64,000 nucleotides of DNA. Source: Mimachlamys varia (Eukaryota > Mollusca > Bivalvia > Pectinida > Pectinidae). The stretch covers positions 7,068,001-7,132,000 of the forward strand of contig OX392538.1 of assembly GCA_947623455.1 (NCBI GenBank). The letters run 5' to 3'. Under the pieces are notes generated by a model. The model was given only the letters and a program-made list of their open reading frames with translations, did no database searches and was not told where the DNA came from. Below are positions 28,601-43,600 of the stretch, one piece after another. The translations under genes and the position numbers were made by a program. Each line of letters starts with the position of its first letter. Position 1 is the stretch's first letter.

Positions 28601-31600
28601 AATACAGTAGATCCATGGATATAGCCACAATGAAAGAAAGGTATATTAAAAATGGAACAAGCACTAATTCAAAACGTTAAGATCTGATAAAGCAATTTTG
28701 AGACAAAAAATAATATTAAAGCATCTGAAAAATCATCACACCTAAATAAACAGCAGTAACTCACCTGACGTTGGTCATTATGACGACACGTGCAAGGAGC
28801 TTTACAATTTTCAAATTCATCGCAGTAAACTAAACTTCAACTCGCAATACATAGATGCCAACTTGTACCGTGATTGTTATTGATCTCGCTATGTTTTGTT
28901 GCTACTCTACAGTCGAGTGATTAGTAACACTATGTTTTGTTGCTACTCTAGTCTCGGGAGATTAGTAACACTGTGTTTTGTTGCTACTCTACTGTCGAGT
29001 GATTAGTAACACTATGTTTTGTTGCTACTCTAGTCTCGGGTGATTAGTAACACTATGTTTTGTTGCTACTCTAGTCTCGGGAGATTAGTAACACTGTGTT
29101 TTGTTGCTACTCTACTGTCGAGTGATTAGTAACACTATGTTTTGTTGCTACTCTAGTCTCGGGAGATTAGTAACACTGTGTTTTGTTGCTACTCTACTGT
29201 CGAGTGATTAGTAACACTATGTTTTGTTGCTACTCTAGTCTCGGGTGATTAGTAACACTATGTTTTGTTGCTACTCTAGTCTCGGGTGATTAGTAACACT
29301 ATGTTTTGTTGCTACTATAGTCTCGAGTGATTAGTAACACTATGTTTTGTTGCTACTCTAGTCTCGGGTGATTAGTAACACTATGTTTTGTTGCTACTCT
29401 AGTCTCGAGTGATTAGTAACGCTATGTTTTGTTGCTACTCTAGTCTCGGGTGATAAGTAACACTATGTTTTGTTGCTACTCTAGTCTCGGGTGATTAGTA
29501 ACACTATGTTTTGTTGCTACTCTAGTCTCGGGTGATTAGTAACACTATGTTTTGTTGCTACTCTAGTCTCGAGTGATTAGTAACACTATGTTTTGTTGCT
29601 ACTCTAGTCTCAGGTGATTAGTAACACTATGTTTTGTTGCTACTCTAGTCTCGAGTGATTAGTAACACTATGTTTTGTTGCTACTCTAGTCTCGGGTGAT
29701 TAGTAACACTATGTTTTGTTGCTACTCTAGTCTCGGGTGATAAGTAACACTATGTTTTGTTGCTACTCTAGTCTCGGGTGATAAGTAACACTATGTTTTG
29801 TTGCTACTCTAGTCTCGGGTGATTAGTAATACTATATTTTGTTGCTACTCTAGTCTCGGGTGATAAGTAACACTTTGTTTTGTTGCTACTCTAATCTCGG
29901 GTGATTAGTAACACTATGTTTTGTTGCTACTCTAGTCTCGGGTGATTAGTAACACTATGTTTTGTTGCTACTCTAGTCTCGGGTGATAAGTAACACTTTG
30001 TTTTGTTGCTACTCTAGTCTCGAGTGATAAGTAACACTATGTTTTGTTGCTACTCTAGTGTCGAGAGATTAGTAACACTATGTTTTGTTGCTACTCTAGT
30101 CTCGGGTGATTAGTAACACTATGTTTTGTTGCTACTCTAGTGTCGAGAGATTAGTAACACTATGTTTTGTTGCTACTCTAGTTTCGAGTGATTAGTAACA
30201 CTATGTTTTGTTGCTACTCTAGTCTCGGGTGATTAGTAACACTATGTTTTGTTGCTACTCTAGTCTCGAGTGATTAGTAACACTATGTTTTGTTGCTACT
30301 CTAGTGTCGAGAGATTAGTAACACTATGTTTTGTTGCTACTCTAGTCTCGAGTGATTAGTAACACTATGTTTTGTTGCTACTCTAGTGTCGAGAGATTAG
30401 TAACACTATGTTTTGTTGCTACTCTAGTGTCGAGTGATTGGTAACACTATGTTTTGTTGCTACTCTAGTCTCGAGTGATTAGTAACACTATGTTTTGTTG
30501 CTACTCTAGTCTCGAGTGATTAGTAACACTATGTTTTGTTGCTACTCTAGTCTCGAGTGATTAGTAACGCTATGTCTTGTTGCTACTCTAGTCTCGGGTG
30601 ATTAGTAACACTATGTTTTGTTGCTACTCTAGTCTCGAGTGATTAGTAACGCTATGTTTTGTTGCTACTCTAGTCTCGGGTGATTAGTAACACTATGTTT
30701 TGTTGCTACTCTAGTCTCGGGTGATTAGTAACACTATGTTGTGTTGGTACTCTAGTCTCGGGTGATTAGTAACACTTTGTTTTGTTGCTACTCCAGTCTC
30801 GGTTGATTAGTAATACTATGTTTTGTTGCTACTCTAGTCTCGAGTGATTAGTAACACTATGTTTTGTTGCTACTCTAGTCTCGGGTGATTAGTAACACAA
30901 TGTTTTGTTGCTACTCTTGTCTCGGGTGATTAGTAACACTATGTTTTGTTGCTACTCTAGTCTCGGTTGATTAGTAACACTATGTTTTGTTGCTACTCCA
31001 GTCTCGGTTGATTAGTAACACTATGTTTTGTTGCTACTCTAGTCTCGGGTGATTAGTAACACTATGTTTTGTTTCTACTCTAATATCAGGTCAATAGTTA
31101 CACTATGTTTTGTTGCTTCTTCTATACTTGGGTCATAATAGTTAAATTATTTGTCTTGCTACTCTAATCTTGAGTCATTAGTTACATGAATCGTGTTATT
31201 ATTTACCAAATAACGGAACTAACTTATCAGATCGAGATATCTACAACATACCTGTTTACCGGATCTTGTTGTTTGCATTTGGAAGCCATCTTGCACGATC
31301 ATGAGCAGTACCACCTGTAAAAACATGTAGCGAAAGCAATATTAAATTGCATCATTGATGATTTCGCTATTCAAAAGTTGACAATAATTCAAACCGGATC
31401 ACATTCTGCATTATAGTAAATACCGTTTCAGCTCGTAAAAGTCACAGATACTTACCTACCTGCATTATATGTATAAAAAACATAATCTGAAATCGAAATC
31501 CATTAAACTAGAGGCAAAATAGGAACAAAGGAAAGATGACATGGAGACTCTCGTAAAAAATGTGAGCAGAGGCTCACCTAATTATACCCCCACCCAAACA

Positions 31601-34600
31601 AAGTGGTCGGGTGCGACCTATGAATCTTTAACCTTGATCGATAACCACCAAACGTAAATCAGGAGTAGAACGTCATCGTTTGATGTTATGACGTGAATAT
31701 AAACCAAACCTGTCAACAGGTTAATGAGATAAATTGTACATAAACGTTTTATTTCCAATGTGGTCCACGTGAATGCTGCTTTCTCAACTGCTCGATGCTG
31801 TCAGGATATCAACTCTTCTAGTTTACGTACATTTCGAATGAGTTAGATAAAGTTTCACTTTTTGATTTTGACACCACCAAGAAATGAAATATCACCATCT
31901 CAACCCTGATCAACAAGAATCTTTAAGATTGCAAATCCAGTCGAACTGTCTTTTCAGTCAAACAATATCGCCGATTCGAGATATTGTAACAAAATTTATT
32001 TAAGGTATTTTTGGAAACGTCTGAGTATATGTAGTATTATTATGGATTGGAATATTGATTTGGCTTTGCTGTCAGTAGACACATTCTGAAATGATACTTT
32101 GAACTCCTTACAATGCCAACATGTCCTTCCGGGTTGCTATAGTGAGGAGCACCTGCGACAACAGTTCCATAAGGGGCGGGTCCAAACTTCCCGGATCCTA
32201 CCGAATAGCCTATGAAACAGAGAATGTTATTCATCAAGATGTATAACTATGAAGACATCATAATCATTAAAGGTTCACCAATAAGTAGACAAATAGAAAT
32301 GGAGCATTATTATAACATTAGTGTCAATGTAACATGGGATCTTTTCAGCGAGTTAAATAATTAAATATGGCACGAGCTTTTACGAACTAGTTTCATGAAT
32401 TTCATACTTACATTGATACGAGTGTAAGGTGATATTTATCATAAAACATAAGGAAAAACACTAAAAGTATCAATTAAATTTCTTTATAAGAAACAATTCC
32501 CTCTCACCATACGATTTTCAGTAACGAGACAATCATATAAGGTCATTTATTTATGACGTAACAATAGTGTTATTACACATGTGTAATGCCATATTTTTGA
32601 CATGACCGTATGACATGGCTGAACGGGTCAGTTATGTGATGAAATAAGTTGGTAATTGATTTAGCTTATATAACAAGAAGGTACAGATGTACATCAGTAG
32701 CAAAGATATACTAGACATTATCGCAAAACGTTATGGCAACGCAGTAATGTATTACAATCTATGCACTGCATCTACTGCCCATATTTCAAAATTTCGGGCC
32801 TTTCAGAACTTTCGATGAAGTAAACTCATGAATCGTTTTATTATTCGCAGATATTGTTAACCTTTGGTACGGCAATGACTTAAACGTGATTTTTTTTTAA
32901 TAAAACAGAAGAGATGAAAAATATTTTTTTTAAAAATATATATAACATGTTGTCTATTTTGACCTCGTGCGTCGTTTAGACGAAGATACTTTAAAGAACT
33001 TCGTAAACATAAAGAGTGTTGGAAAACAAATCAAATGTTTCAAAAAGAATGGGTCGTAAATTGTTTAGTTATACAATCAAAAAGCATATCCTAACGTTAA
33101 TTTCCAGCGTTAAGTAGATTCGAATATACAATACGACCAGCTGTATTTTCATGAAGCATATACAAATTTATATGTGAAAGTATATGTAATAAGTCTTACC
33201 TAGATATGAAGACTTCTGAAATGATTTCTGAAGATCTCTGTCCTTTGAAACCAAATAATCAAGCGACACCGTCAAACCGTCAATGTCTGTCAGAACAAAT
33301 CCACCTAAAACACGTTGAATAATGACTATTTTACAATACATTTAATACCCTTTTCTCTAACCAAAGTAAAAATTTTAAAGTATGCACAAAAAAAATTTCT
33401 AAACGGTTCAGAAAATAAACTAAATTAAAATCAAAACAAAAAACCAAAATAAAAAAAGCCCATGTTTTCCAGCCCTACACGAAGGACTGTAAAAAATGTA
33501 CTTGCTGCCTCAATCGTAAGTGATGAATATACTAGGTAATATTTTGAAACCAAACAGAATGCTCAATCTTTTGAAATCGTAAGTGATATTATGTATCTCC
33601 CAATCTATTTCAGCAGTAGTTTAGAGTGATTGGAACTTTCACTTTTTCACAAGTATCACCATTGATTTGTAGATGGACGAAACAGTTACACGGTACAGAA
33701 AACTCATATACAGTCCTCAAAGTGTGCACCAAGTCATCATTCTCAATGGCAACAATAAACTGTAAGCACACCAATGACCATACTTAAAGGAAAATCCATC
33801 TTTATATCAAATAAAGATACAAAATATTTATCATTGGGACCAATATGGCGACCATACAACTTGTTCGTAATCCTCATCAACTTGCATCTCTCGAATCCGA
33901 ATTTGTGTCGCTAATCTGTCAGCAATCGACATCTATCTCGAAAATCTCGATTTTCAGAGCAAGCCTTTGAATAATAAATCAACTGCAACATGTAAACACC
34001 CTAGGTCGGAGAAGAACGGATGTAATATTGCTCCTGATTCGTGGTGACAATGATAAATCAACTGCTACATGTAAACACCCTAGGTTGGAGAAGAACGGAT
34101 GTAACATTACTCCTGATTCGTGGTGACAATGATAAATCAATAGCAGTATACCTTTGCCATCCACAAGACCAGGGGCACCCAACACAGTGTTGAAGACAGG
34201 TACGAATTCCTGTAAAACAAAGCATAACAGCACATTGTATTACAATAGTAATTGCTCACCAAATGAAAAATATCAATAAATAGATGAAATAAATAAAAAC
34301 AATTTACTGTATTTCAATACAAATACATACAATTTCATTTTCAAGCATCATATCCAAAGCATTTAACAAATGCTAATTTTATTTAAACCAAGCTGAGAAA
34401 AACAAATATAAAGAATTATCTCAGTAAATTTTAGGTCAGCGATCAAAATGTTACTTTGTATTTTTCTTCGAATTTAAAAGGTTTCTGTAATTAAAATATT
34501 TCCTAGAAGTATATCAATTGTTTTCGGGAAACAAATGTTTTCTACTTAATTTTAGAATCGGTCAAATAATAGTTCATCATGAGTAGTTTCTGCTGATTGT

Positions 34601-37600
34601 TTTTTATTTTGATCGTATGCAGGATGAATTGATTCAATGTCTTCAAACATTTTTATTGTATCAGAAATTTAAAAATGCTTGCACTATTGAAAAGCAAACT
34701 TGAAAGTGACAGCGGGGGAAACCAATATATCAAAATTGAGCATGTACGCGTCGCGTGTCTGTAAGTTGTTATCTCATATTATTTAATTAAAAAAATCGTT
34801 GTTGAACATTGGAATATCATAATAATACAGTGGAATATTAAACTTAACAAACACAATGACATGGAAATAACCCCATTGATATATAATTTATCTTTATTTG
34901 TCTTAAATTAGTTTATTACAATTTAATGATGAGTTATATTGAACACAATAATGGAAGAATCATATGTCGATTTATTAGTTGTAATTTTCAATGTTTTCAT
35001 AACGAACGGGTCAGATTAAAACTTCGATTCAGCGAAAATTTTGATTCATAGAAGTTCGATTCATGAATAGTAAATACGTAGTGTTATGTAATGAAAAATC
35101 GGACTTTCCCAAAAGTTCGAAACATCGAGATATTCGAACCATCGAAGTTCGATTTATCAAGGTTTGGCTGTATATATATATATAATTAGTCGCCTTTAAT
35201 GGACACTTAATAGAAATGACATATGAAGAAGTTCTGGACTGTATTTTCACTTCCGATAGCACAACCTACGAACTTCAAGACAAAAAAATCGACAGTTAAA
35301 AGCCAATTACTACTTTTACAACATATCTGACTTATACTCGTTCCGATGTTAACATAACGAAGGCTTCGTGCGTCAGATTTGATCAAGTAAATACGTAAAT
35401 TTGTTAGATGCAGTGTTGAACAGGATGGTCAGACATTATCGTGGTTCATACGATACCAGCGTCAACATGCTTCGGTGTGTGCCAAAGTATTGTTCATCCT
35501 AATTTCCGTCATAAGTAAGGAGCTTAAACTAAATAACTTATAAACAATAACAATGTTGTATTTATCCCCAGTTTTGTTGCATACTATTTTCATAACAATG
35601 CTTACACAGCTTGATGCAACTTGCTACTAAAATAATCAGTGACATCTTTATCGGTAATTACAATGGAAACTTATGACATCAATTATTGTGACAATCATAT
35701 GCATGCCTGGGGTGTTCTTGATCTACCCATGCTGGTAGCGTCAGTATAGCCCTGTCAACGTTGTCATGCTACAAAGCCATGCACCATGTAACGTTACATA
35801 TATAATTATATCAACGTGTGATCGTATATATGTCTATTACACTCTGCTTATATAACTCAATTGTATAAAACCAAGATTTTTTTTAAACGGAAGGTATACT
35901 TTCTATACCCTACAAACATACATCATCACTTAAGATCATGGTGAGAACAGTGGATTATGACATTACAAACATACTTATCAAATCCACCATTGGCACTACA
36001 TTACGGCGTTATCCCGTCGCTTTTAAAGAGTAGGTCCATCACGGCATTGGTACAATCTAGTAGAAATTACCCAGTTAACCAACATTACAGACATTCTTTG
36101 CAATTTAGAGAAAATTACCAAAACAGTTTTGAGTTTTAAACGAACCAAATAAAATCTTATCAATCTGCAAAGTAAAGGCTGAAAATATTAAGAATGCTTG
36201 ATCATTTTCTAGATAAAAGATTTAGGTCTTGCTTCAAAGATAGACTCCCTTCTGTTGATTAAAGGGGCGCTGTGATACCAACATATATATATATATTGAT
36301 ATCTCAATTTGAGATCTGATGGAATATATGCCCATGACATACTGAAAAGTTTTAAGTACTTATTTCACAGGATTGAACTAAGAATGCTATGTCTAACCTA
36401 GTGACCGCTACGTGAAGTCACACGCATCATAAATGAGGGATCCGCATTCGGTACGTGCGTTGTGTTTAATATATTTCTAAAAAGAAATTACTATACAAAT
36501 ACAATTCGAACGATCTCAAAACTTAGTGTTAGCACTTACGGTGTTGAAGGCGGCCTTGAAAGAAATACAATGGTCAAAGTTAGTCCGTAGATACAAAATG
36601 ATCAGAAGAAATGCGTGTATTTGAAACGCTCATATAATAGGCGTGAGGTTATATGATATAAGCTAACAGTGATGGTACATGTACTAGTAGACGGGCCAAA
36701 CGAAAAACAAAAGGGTTGTTTTCTGTTTCATATATATAAGATTTTTTTTTTAATTTTTGAAAGGTTTGTATATAGGCAAGTAATCTTGACTTTAACAGTG
36801 CTTCTTTGCAGAAAAACAGTAGCAAATTACCTGGTAACCGGAAACAAACAATAATTGTAGACTGGCCTTAATCGAAAGTTCATTTAATTACAGGAACGAA
36901 AAAAAAGATGAAATGTAAGTAGTTAGTGAAAGAAAAAAGAAATTGTTAGTGGGTAAGGAATAAGTCATTGTGTTAACAAGACAAAAACATGGCGAAAGTT
37001 ACTAGCAGTAAGTAATCGAGTCAATTAGTAAGAACATGATTAAATTAGTAAATGAATGAGTAAATTAAAAATGAAAATAGAGGTAATATGTAGATCTTAA
37101 AACCTTTTGATATTATAATTTACATATAAACTGTTTTTGTGTATAAGAAGTTTGTTTGCATTAGAAGATACTCTCCAAAAATAAACAATGCACTAAAAGA
37201 AAGTTCCCAAGACCGAGGCTTGACAGTTGAGTTTAGTCAAGTCTAATTAACACGAGCTGGTGTAAAATTTGTGCAAAGGTGACTGCGACCCAACGTCCGG
37301 TATACCAAACCTACACACACAATACATGTTTCTATGTGTCTTTCTGATGTGGTGTTGGTTTTTTGTCTAAATATATGTTTTTGGGTGAGGTATTTCATTT
37401 ATGAGGATAGCAACTCGATAAAGTGAAAACGATTTATTATCCCTGCAGAGGGAGGATCGCAGAAATTACACTTCATGTATTATGTAGATAAGTGTACAAA
37501 AGTAAGGCTATAGTACTGAAGAATCGATTCAGCTACGATGTGTTTAAGACTTATATGCATACGCCTAACAGCGTAGACGAAATCGACAGATTTGACGTTC

Positions 37601-40600
37601 AACTCGTACACAATTTACACCTTTGCAAGTTTTGGAGGCCATTTGTCTTTACATAAATCATACTTTTAAACCCGGAGAAAAAGTTTACAAATGAACGTCT
37701 ACATGTCTTCTTCAAAGGCGATATGACAAGCCAGAACCGATCAACTGTCCCTATTTCATATCTAATTTGGACCTTTTTCGTTTTCTATCTTTTCCTGTCG
37801 TTCCGACGATTTCCTGGTTGTTGTGGTATATCTAGTCACCGGGCCTTTTAAAACCCGAAATAAGAAATAAATTTAATGGACTATTATGCAATGGCTGAAG
37901 ATTAAACATTTCCCTCCAAACCGTTAAAAATGTACTTCCGGTCAAGCCTTTTATGAGTATCTGGCGGTAATCTAAGTTTTGCCAACAAAATAATAATAAA
38001 CATGTTTTGTCTTAATGTTTAACTTATCGAGTTATAATGCTAGTCAATGAAACTTTTAACCCTTAGAAAATATAATTAAAAAACAAACAAACAAAAAAAA
38101 AAAACATTTACAACGGACATCAAGAAGCAAGAGGTCATTTAAATTTTGGTGTCTGAACCGAGCAAGCCTTTTTTTTGCTCATTTTAAATAATTTACTTTC
38201 AAAAATGATCCAGGAAAAACGGTCACGGAACCTCCTTGTGGAAACTCTTTCCATTGACTTAATATCAACAAATATGTTCATCGTAACCAAGTACACGAAC
38301 AACACAAATATTTGTTCCAAAAATCCGTTCAAAGCAGTCATGATTTATGTTGATCTAATCAGGAATTGTCATTTAACAAAATAACATGTGTAAGCTTTAC
38401 CTTCAACGTTGTGGTGGAGAATCCAACCAGACCCATGCCGTACACGTATGTGGATGTAGTGTCTACTAGAGGTCGCTTCCTGTACGCTGTACGTGTCATC
38501 GGTCCGTCAAGGTCACTTAGGTCACCGACATTACACCGTCCTAACGCATACAGAAGTCTTTTTGATGCCTCGCTTAAGGTATTCTTATGTTTGGAAGCAC
38601 AAACCTGAAACAGAGGTATCATAAAACAATTCAAAATGAAAAATGAATCTTAAAAATAAGGACAAGGTGTTTTATAACAAGAGGCCCAATGGGCCTGCAT
38701 CGCTCACCTGGTATCAATCTCTGACTTATATTATAGTGTAACCCTAAAGTCCCCTAAAATCTTTTAAGTTAAGACATTTAGACGAATTTTGTTTGGCTTC
38801 ATCCCAGGACGCTACCAGCCAAATATCATGTCTCTAGGCAAATAAAGATCAAGGTCATTTCTTTTCGAAACTTTGTCAGGCTTCATCCAAGAAACCTTTC
38901 AGCCAAATGTCATGCTTCTAGGGCTTTTGGTACTTCAGAAGAAGTCGTTTGAATGTTTTAACATATTTGACCCCTCTGACCTTGAATATAGGTCAAGGTC
39001 ATTTCTTTTCGCAAACTTTGTCAGGCGTCATCCAAGAAACCTTCCAGCCAAAAATCATGCGTCTAGGGCTTTTGGTATTTCAGAAATATCGTTTGAAGGT
39101 TTTAACAGATTTGACCCCTGTGACCTTAAATATAAGTCAAGGTCATTTCTTTTCGCAAACTTTGTCGGGCTTCATCCAAGGAACCTTTCAGCCAAATATC
39201 ATGCTTCTAGGGCTTTTGGTTTTTCTGAAGAAGTCGTTTGAAGGTTTTGACATATTTGACCCCTGTGACCTTGAATATAGGTCAAGGTCATTTCTTTTCC
39301 GCAACTTTGTCGGGATTCATCCGAGAAACATTTCAGCCAAATATCAAGCTTCTGGGGCTTTTGGTATTTCAGAAGAAGTCGTTTAAAGGTTTTAAAAGAT
39401 TTGACCCCTGTGACCTTGAATATAGGTCAAGGTCATTTCTTTTCGCAAACTTTGTCGGGCTTTATTCAAGGAACCTTTCAGCCAAATATCATGCTTCCAG
39501 GGCTTTTGGTATTTCAGAAGAAGTCGTTTAAAGGTTTCAACAGATTTGACCCCTGTGACCTTGAATATAGGTCAAGGTCATTTTTTTTCGCAAACTTTGT
39601 CAGGCTTCATCCAAGAAACATTTCAGCCAAATGTCATGCCTCTAGGACTTTTGGTATTTCAGAGGAAGTCTTTTGAAGGTTTTAACAGATTTGACCCGTG
39701 TGACCTTGAATATAGGTCAAGGTAATTGTTTTTTGCAAACTTTGTTGGGCTTCATCCAAGGAACCATTCAGCCAAATGCCATGTTTCTAGGGCTTTTTGT
39801 ATTTCCGAAGAAGTCGTTTAAAGGTTAAAATACATTTAACCTCACTGTGACCTTGAATATTGGTCAAGGTCATTTCTTTTCGCACATTTTATTTGGCTTC
39901 ACCCAAGGAAGCTACTGGTCAAATATGAAGTCTCTATGCCTGACGGTATTTTAGAAGAAGTTGTTTGAAGGTTTTGACATTTTTGACCCCTGTGACCTTG
40001 AAATTAGGTCAAAGTGATTTTTTTTGCAAACTTTGTTCAGCTACTTCCAAGAAATCTACCAGCCAAATTTCATGCCACTGGGCCTGTCAGTATTTTAGAA
40101 GAAGTCGTTTAAAGGAAAAAGTTGACTGACGCAGGACGGACGGACGGACGGACGACGGACGCTGCACCATCACATAAGCTCACTTGGCCCTTCGGGCCAG
40201 GTGAGCTAATTAACCTTTCTTTATCTTAAATAAAAGCCTAACCAGGTAGAGTGTTTTGCAATTAATGTTAATTACCAATAGGAATTGTTCATCAGACCAT
40301 ACCACAGTTTCAATTCTCATTTTCCTGTAACAATATTTCGGTTAATACACCACAGTAGCCTTTTCCAAGTCATTCACGAACCTCAAGGGTAACACCAATT
40401 TACGATTAATGCGCCTCCTCGAATAATTTTTTGTAGCAAAATTGAAGATACACGGCTTGCTATTTATTTTTTTCCTGAGGTTAAATAAATCTTAAATCTG
40501 CAAATCGCCATGCTTACATGTTTCGTTTGAAGATTACAAAGGAGCGGCACCCGACGCAAAAGAAAACTGGTGGCACACACTAAAAACTGGTGGCACACAC

Positions 40601-43600
40601 TAAAAACTCGTGGCACACACTGTAAACTGGTGGCATACACTGAAAACTGGTGGCACACACTGAAAGCTTGAGATATTGTTTAGATGGGACCGTTTAACCT
40701 TAGTTACTGATCCTTAGTGAATACTTTACTTATACTACTTTCTGGTTGAATGTCAGTTAAAAAAAAGCATGTTTTTACTGTCGATTGCTGGATGTGAAGC
40801 GTCAACAAAATCATAATCTGAGCTCAACATCGATAAACCTAGGAGTAAAATACGAACAAAGGAAAGATCCACATGGAGACTCTTGTAAAAGTAAAAGAGA
40901 ATACGACCATGTGTTCCGGAAGAGTAAGCATCGTCTGCTCCATCGACGACAAACTCATAACTCGGTGTACGAGTAACAACAACGTTAATCGGTGATACAT
41001 TGGATCATTTGAATAGATCCTGCCAAGAATGTAAAAATAATAAATATATGTGGATATGTTTAGATGCATAAGTTAATATATTTCCGTTCATGTTGAGGAT
41101 GAAGGATGAAGGGAGGCTGTCCAATAACCGTCCCCCTCGAGTGACAAATGTACATAATGAAAAAGGAATACACATAAACGAGGCGTTAGTTCAGACTCCT
41201 TCGCCTTTCCCAAAAGGTCGTCATCTATTGGAACTTCTAGATCATGGTTAGAACGGAACAATAAAACTCCTGCACTGCGCTATAGTGTTACAGTTTCCTT
41301 TCCTGATATTGATTTATTCCAACAGGGCTAAGCCTGAAATCGTCCTCGTGAAACGCGATTCAACAGGAAACACGCTTCCTTACTAAAAGGGCAATACACA
41401 ATCAGTTTGTACACAGAAATGAGGAGATTCAAACAATTGTGAAAATGACGACACTTCCGGGTCATCGCCATCGTCTGATTCAATCATCTGTTACTCACGA
41501 TAGAGGACTTTTACTAATAATAATGAAGACTATGGGCAAGTTTTATGGTCTCCATCTTGTTCCCCTCGAGAAATATTCTGTATCTTCATGTGGTATGAAG
41601 ATGGACGTTTTTAAGTTTGCTTATCAGTGTGCTTACTTGTTGTGATTGAAAATGATGACTCTGTTATCATTTTGAGGATTGATGCTTACTTAGATGTGAC
41701 CAAGATTTATATTGCGGTTATCGTCTATGAAGCAGAAGACGCTTACTCACCTGAAACACCTGGTCTTATCATCATGTACTTTTACGAGAAAGTCCATGTA
41801 AATCTTCCCTTTATTTTCATTTTGCCTTTAGTTAAATCGATTTCGAGTTCGGATTATGGTTTTGTTGACGCTTTGGTATTCTCTGGTTTTTAGAGAGGTT
41901 CCTAGTAAGGAAATAATGACCGAGGTATCTCAAGCGGATCGGGATACACGCTGTTCATTCCTCCCACCATCCCGTTATCTGACCAATACAAACCAATTAG
42001 ACAGACTGACTATTAAATAGATTAGGTAGAATAGTGTAATTTGGATCCCAGATGATAATACAAAAAACAAAATAAATCCTGGGATTCTCCTTTATATCCT
42101 ATCAATAAATAGCCCTTCGTTGGTGACTAAAATGTGTACCTGACATCTGAATTATGAGCCGGAATCTAACGTGTTCATAGACGGACTGAAGGAAAAGGCC
42201 TGTCAGAAAACTGCAGTGTTTATCTCGTGTATCGTAACACAATGTATTGCTCACCATGACGTTGTCGTCCGAGATAAGGATGTTGGAGCCGAGGAGCTGG
42301 CTTTGTTGTTCATACGTTACTATCCCAGGACTTAAGGCTTCCGACTCTGAAACAGAGAACTAACCTCCTTATAACGACATCGATATGGAGAAGTCAGTTT
42401 CACTAATCACTATACACATTTTATCAAAATCAGTGAACAGACAATTGAAACGAACCGAACGTGGTTGTTTGCATTCGTGACAATCTAGGGGTTTGCTCCC
42501 GTTCTGAGAAGAGAAGCGAAACGCCTTGGATTGCGAGGATGTGGTGATGGCGTAGATAGCGTAAGTGCTATACAACGAGAACAGAAACAGCTTTGTTTCC
42601 AATAAAATAATAAAACATATAAAACACATTAATGACACCTTGCTACTGACCTTAAAGAGAAATCGTTGACAACAGCTTTATCAAATTACCATAAAAATCA
42701 TACTGTAAGGGTCAGGAAACACCACACAATCTCAGGTATTCAACTGACGTATACACATATTTACCTGAAGATGATTTTTATAGGCAGAGGACTACTGCAC
42801 ATATGACGTGTACACACATTTACAGACAGAATCACTGCACAAATGACCTGCACACATGACGTGTACGCATATTTATAAAAAAAACACCGGGTTTGATTAG
42901 AGACTGCACAACATTCTTACCGACAGTAGGAATCTCTGATGTACATGCAGCTTGGCGACCTCCTTGGAAATCTATCTGACATCTGAAGAAGCCCCCAGTT
43001 GTCGGAATTTCCGGATATATAGAACTGTTAGATTTTGGGGCACCAACAATAATCCTACAAAATATAACGTAATAACGCAATATATATCCTTAACATTCAA
43101 ATAGGAATCGAAATATTGCTTATGTGTCGTTATACATGACGTGTAAACATATTTGTAAAAGATGGGATAGACTGTATACATGGCGTGTAAAATATATTTC
43201 TAGAAAGACAAAATAGCCTGTATACATGGCGTGTAAAATATATTTATAGAAAGACGAAATATTCTGTATAAATGGCGTGTATAATATAATTATAGAAAGA
43301 AGGGATTACCTTTGTACATATCGTGTGATACATATTTATAGAAAGAAGGGATTGCCTTTGTACATATCGTGTAATACATATTTATAGAAAGAAGGGGTTA
43401 CCTTTGTACATATCGTGTAATACATATTTATAGAAAGAATGGATTACCTTTGTACATATCGTGTAATACATATTTATAGAAAGAAGGGGTTACCTTTGCA
43501 CACATCGTGTAATACATATTTATAGAAAGAAGGGTTACCTTTGTACATATCGTGTAATACATATTTATAGAAAGAAGGGGTTACCTTTGTACATATCGTG

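Noticed and set aside
28885..31130. CRISPR-like array
   Set aside because: Units are contiguous 41-bp repeats without unique spacers, in an intron of a eukaryotic gene.
38873..39676. Open frames of about 90-145 codons in the 38.7 kb element
   Set aside because: They repeat with the ~146-bp unit period, overlap each other in different frames, and sit in an intron.
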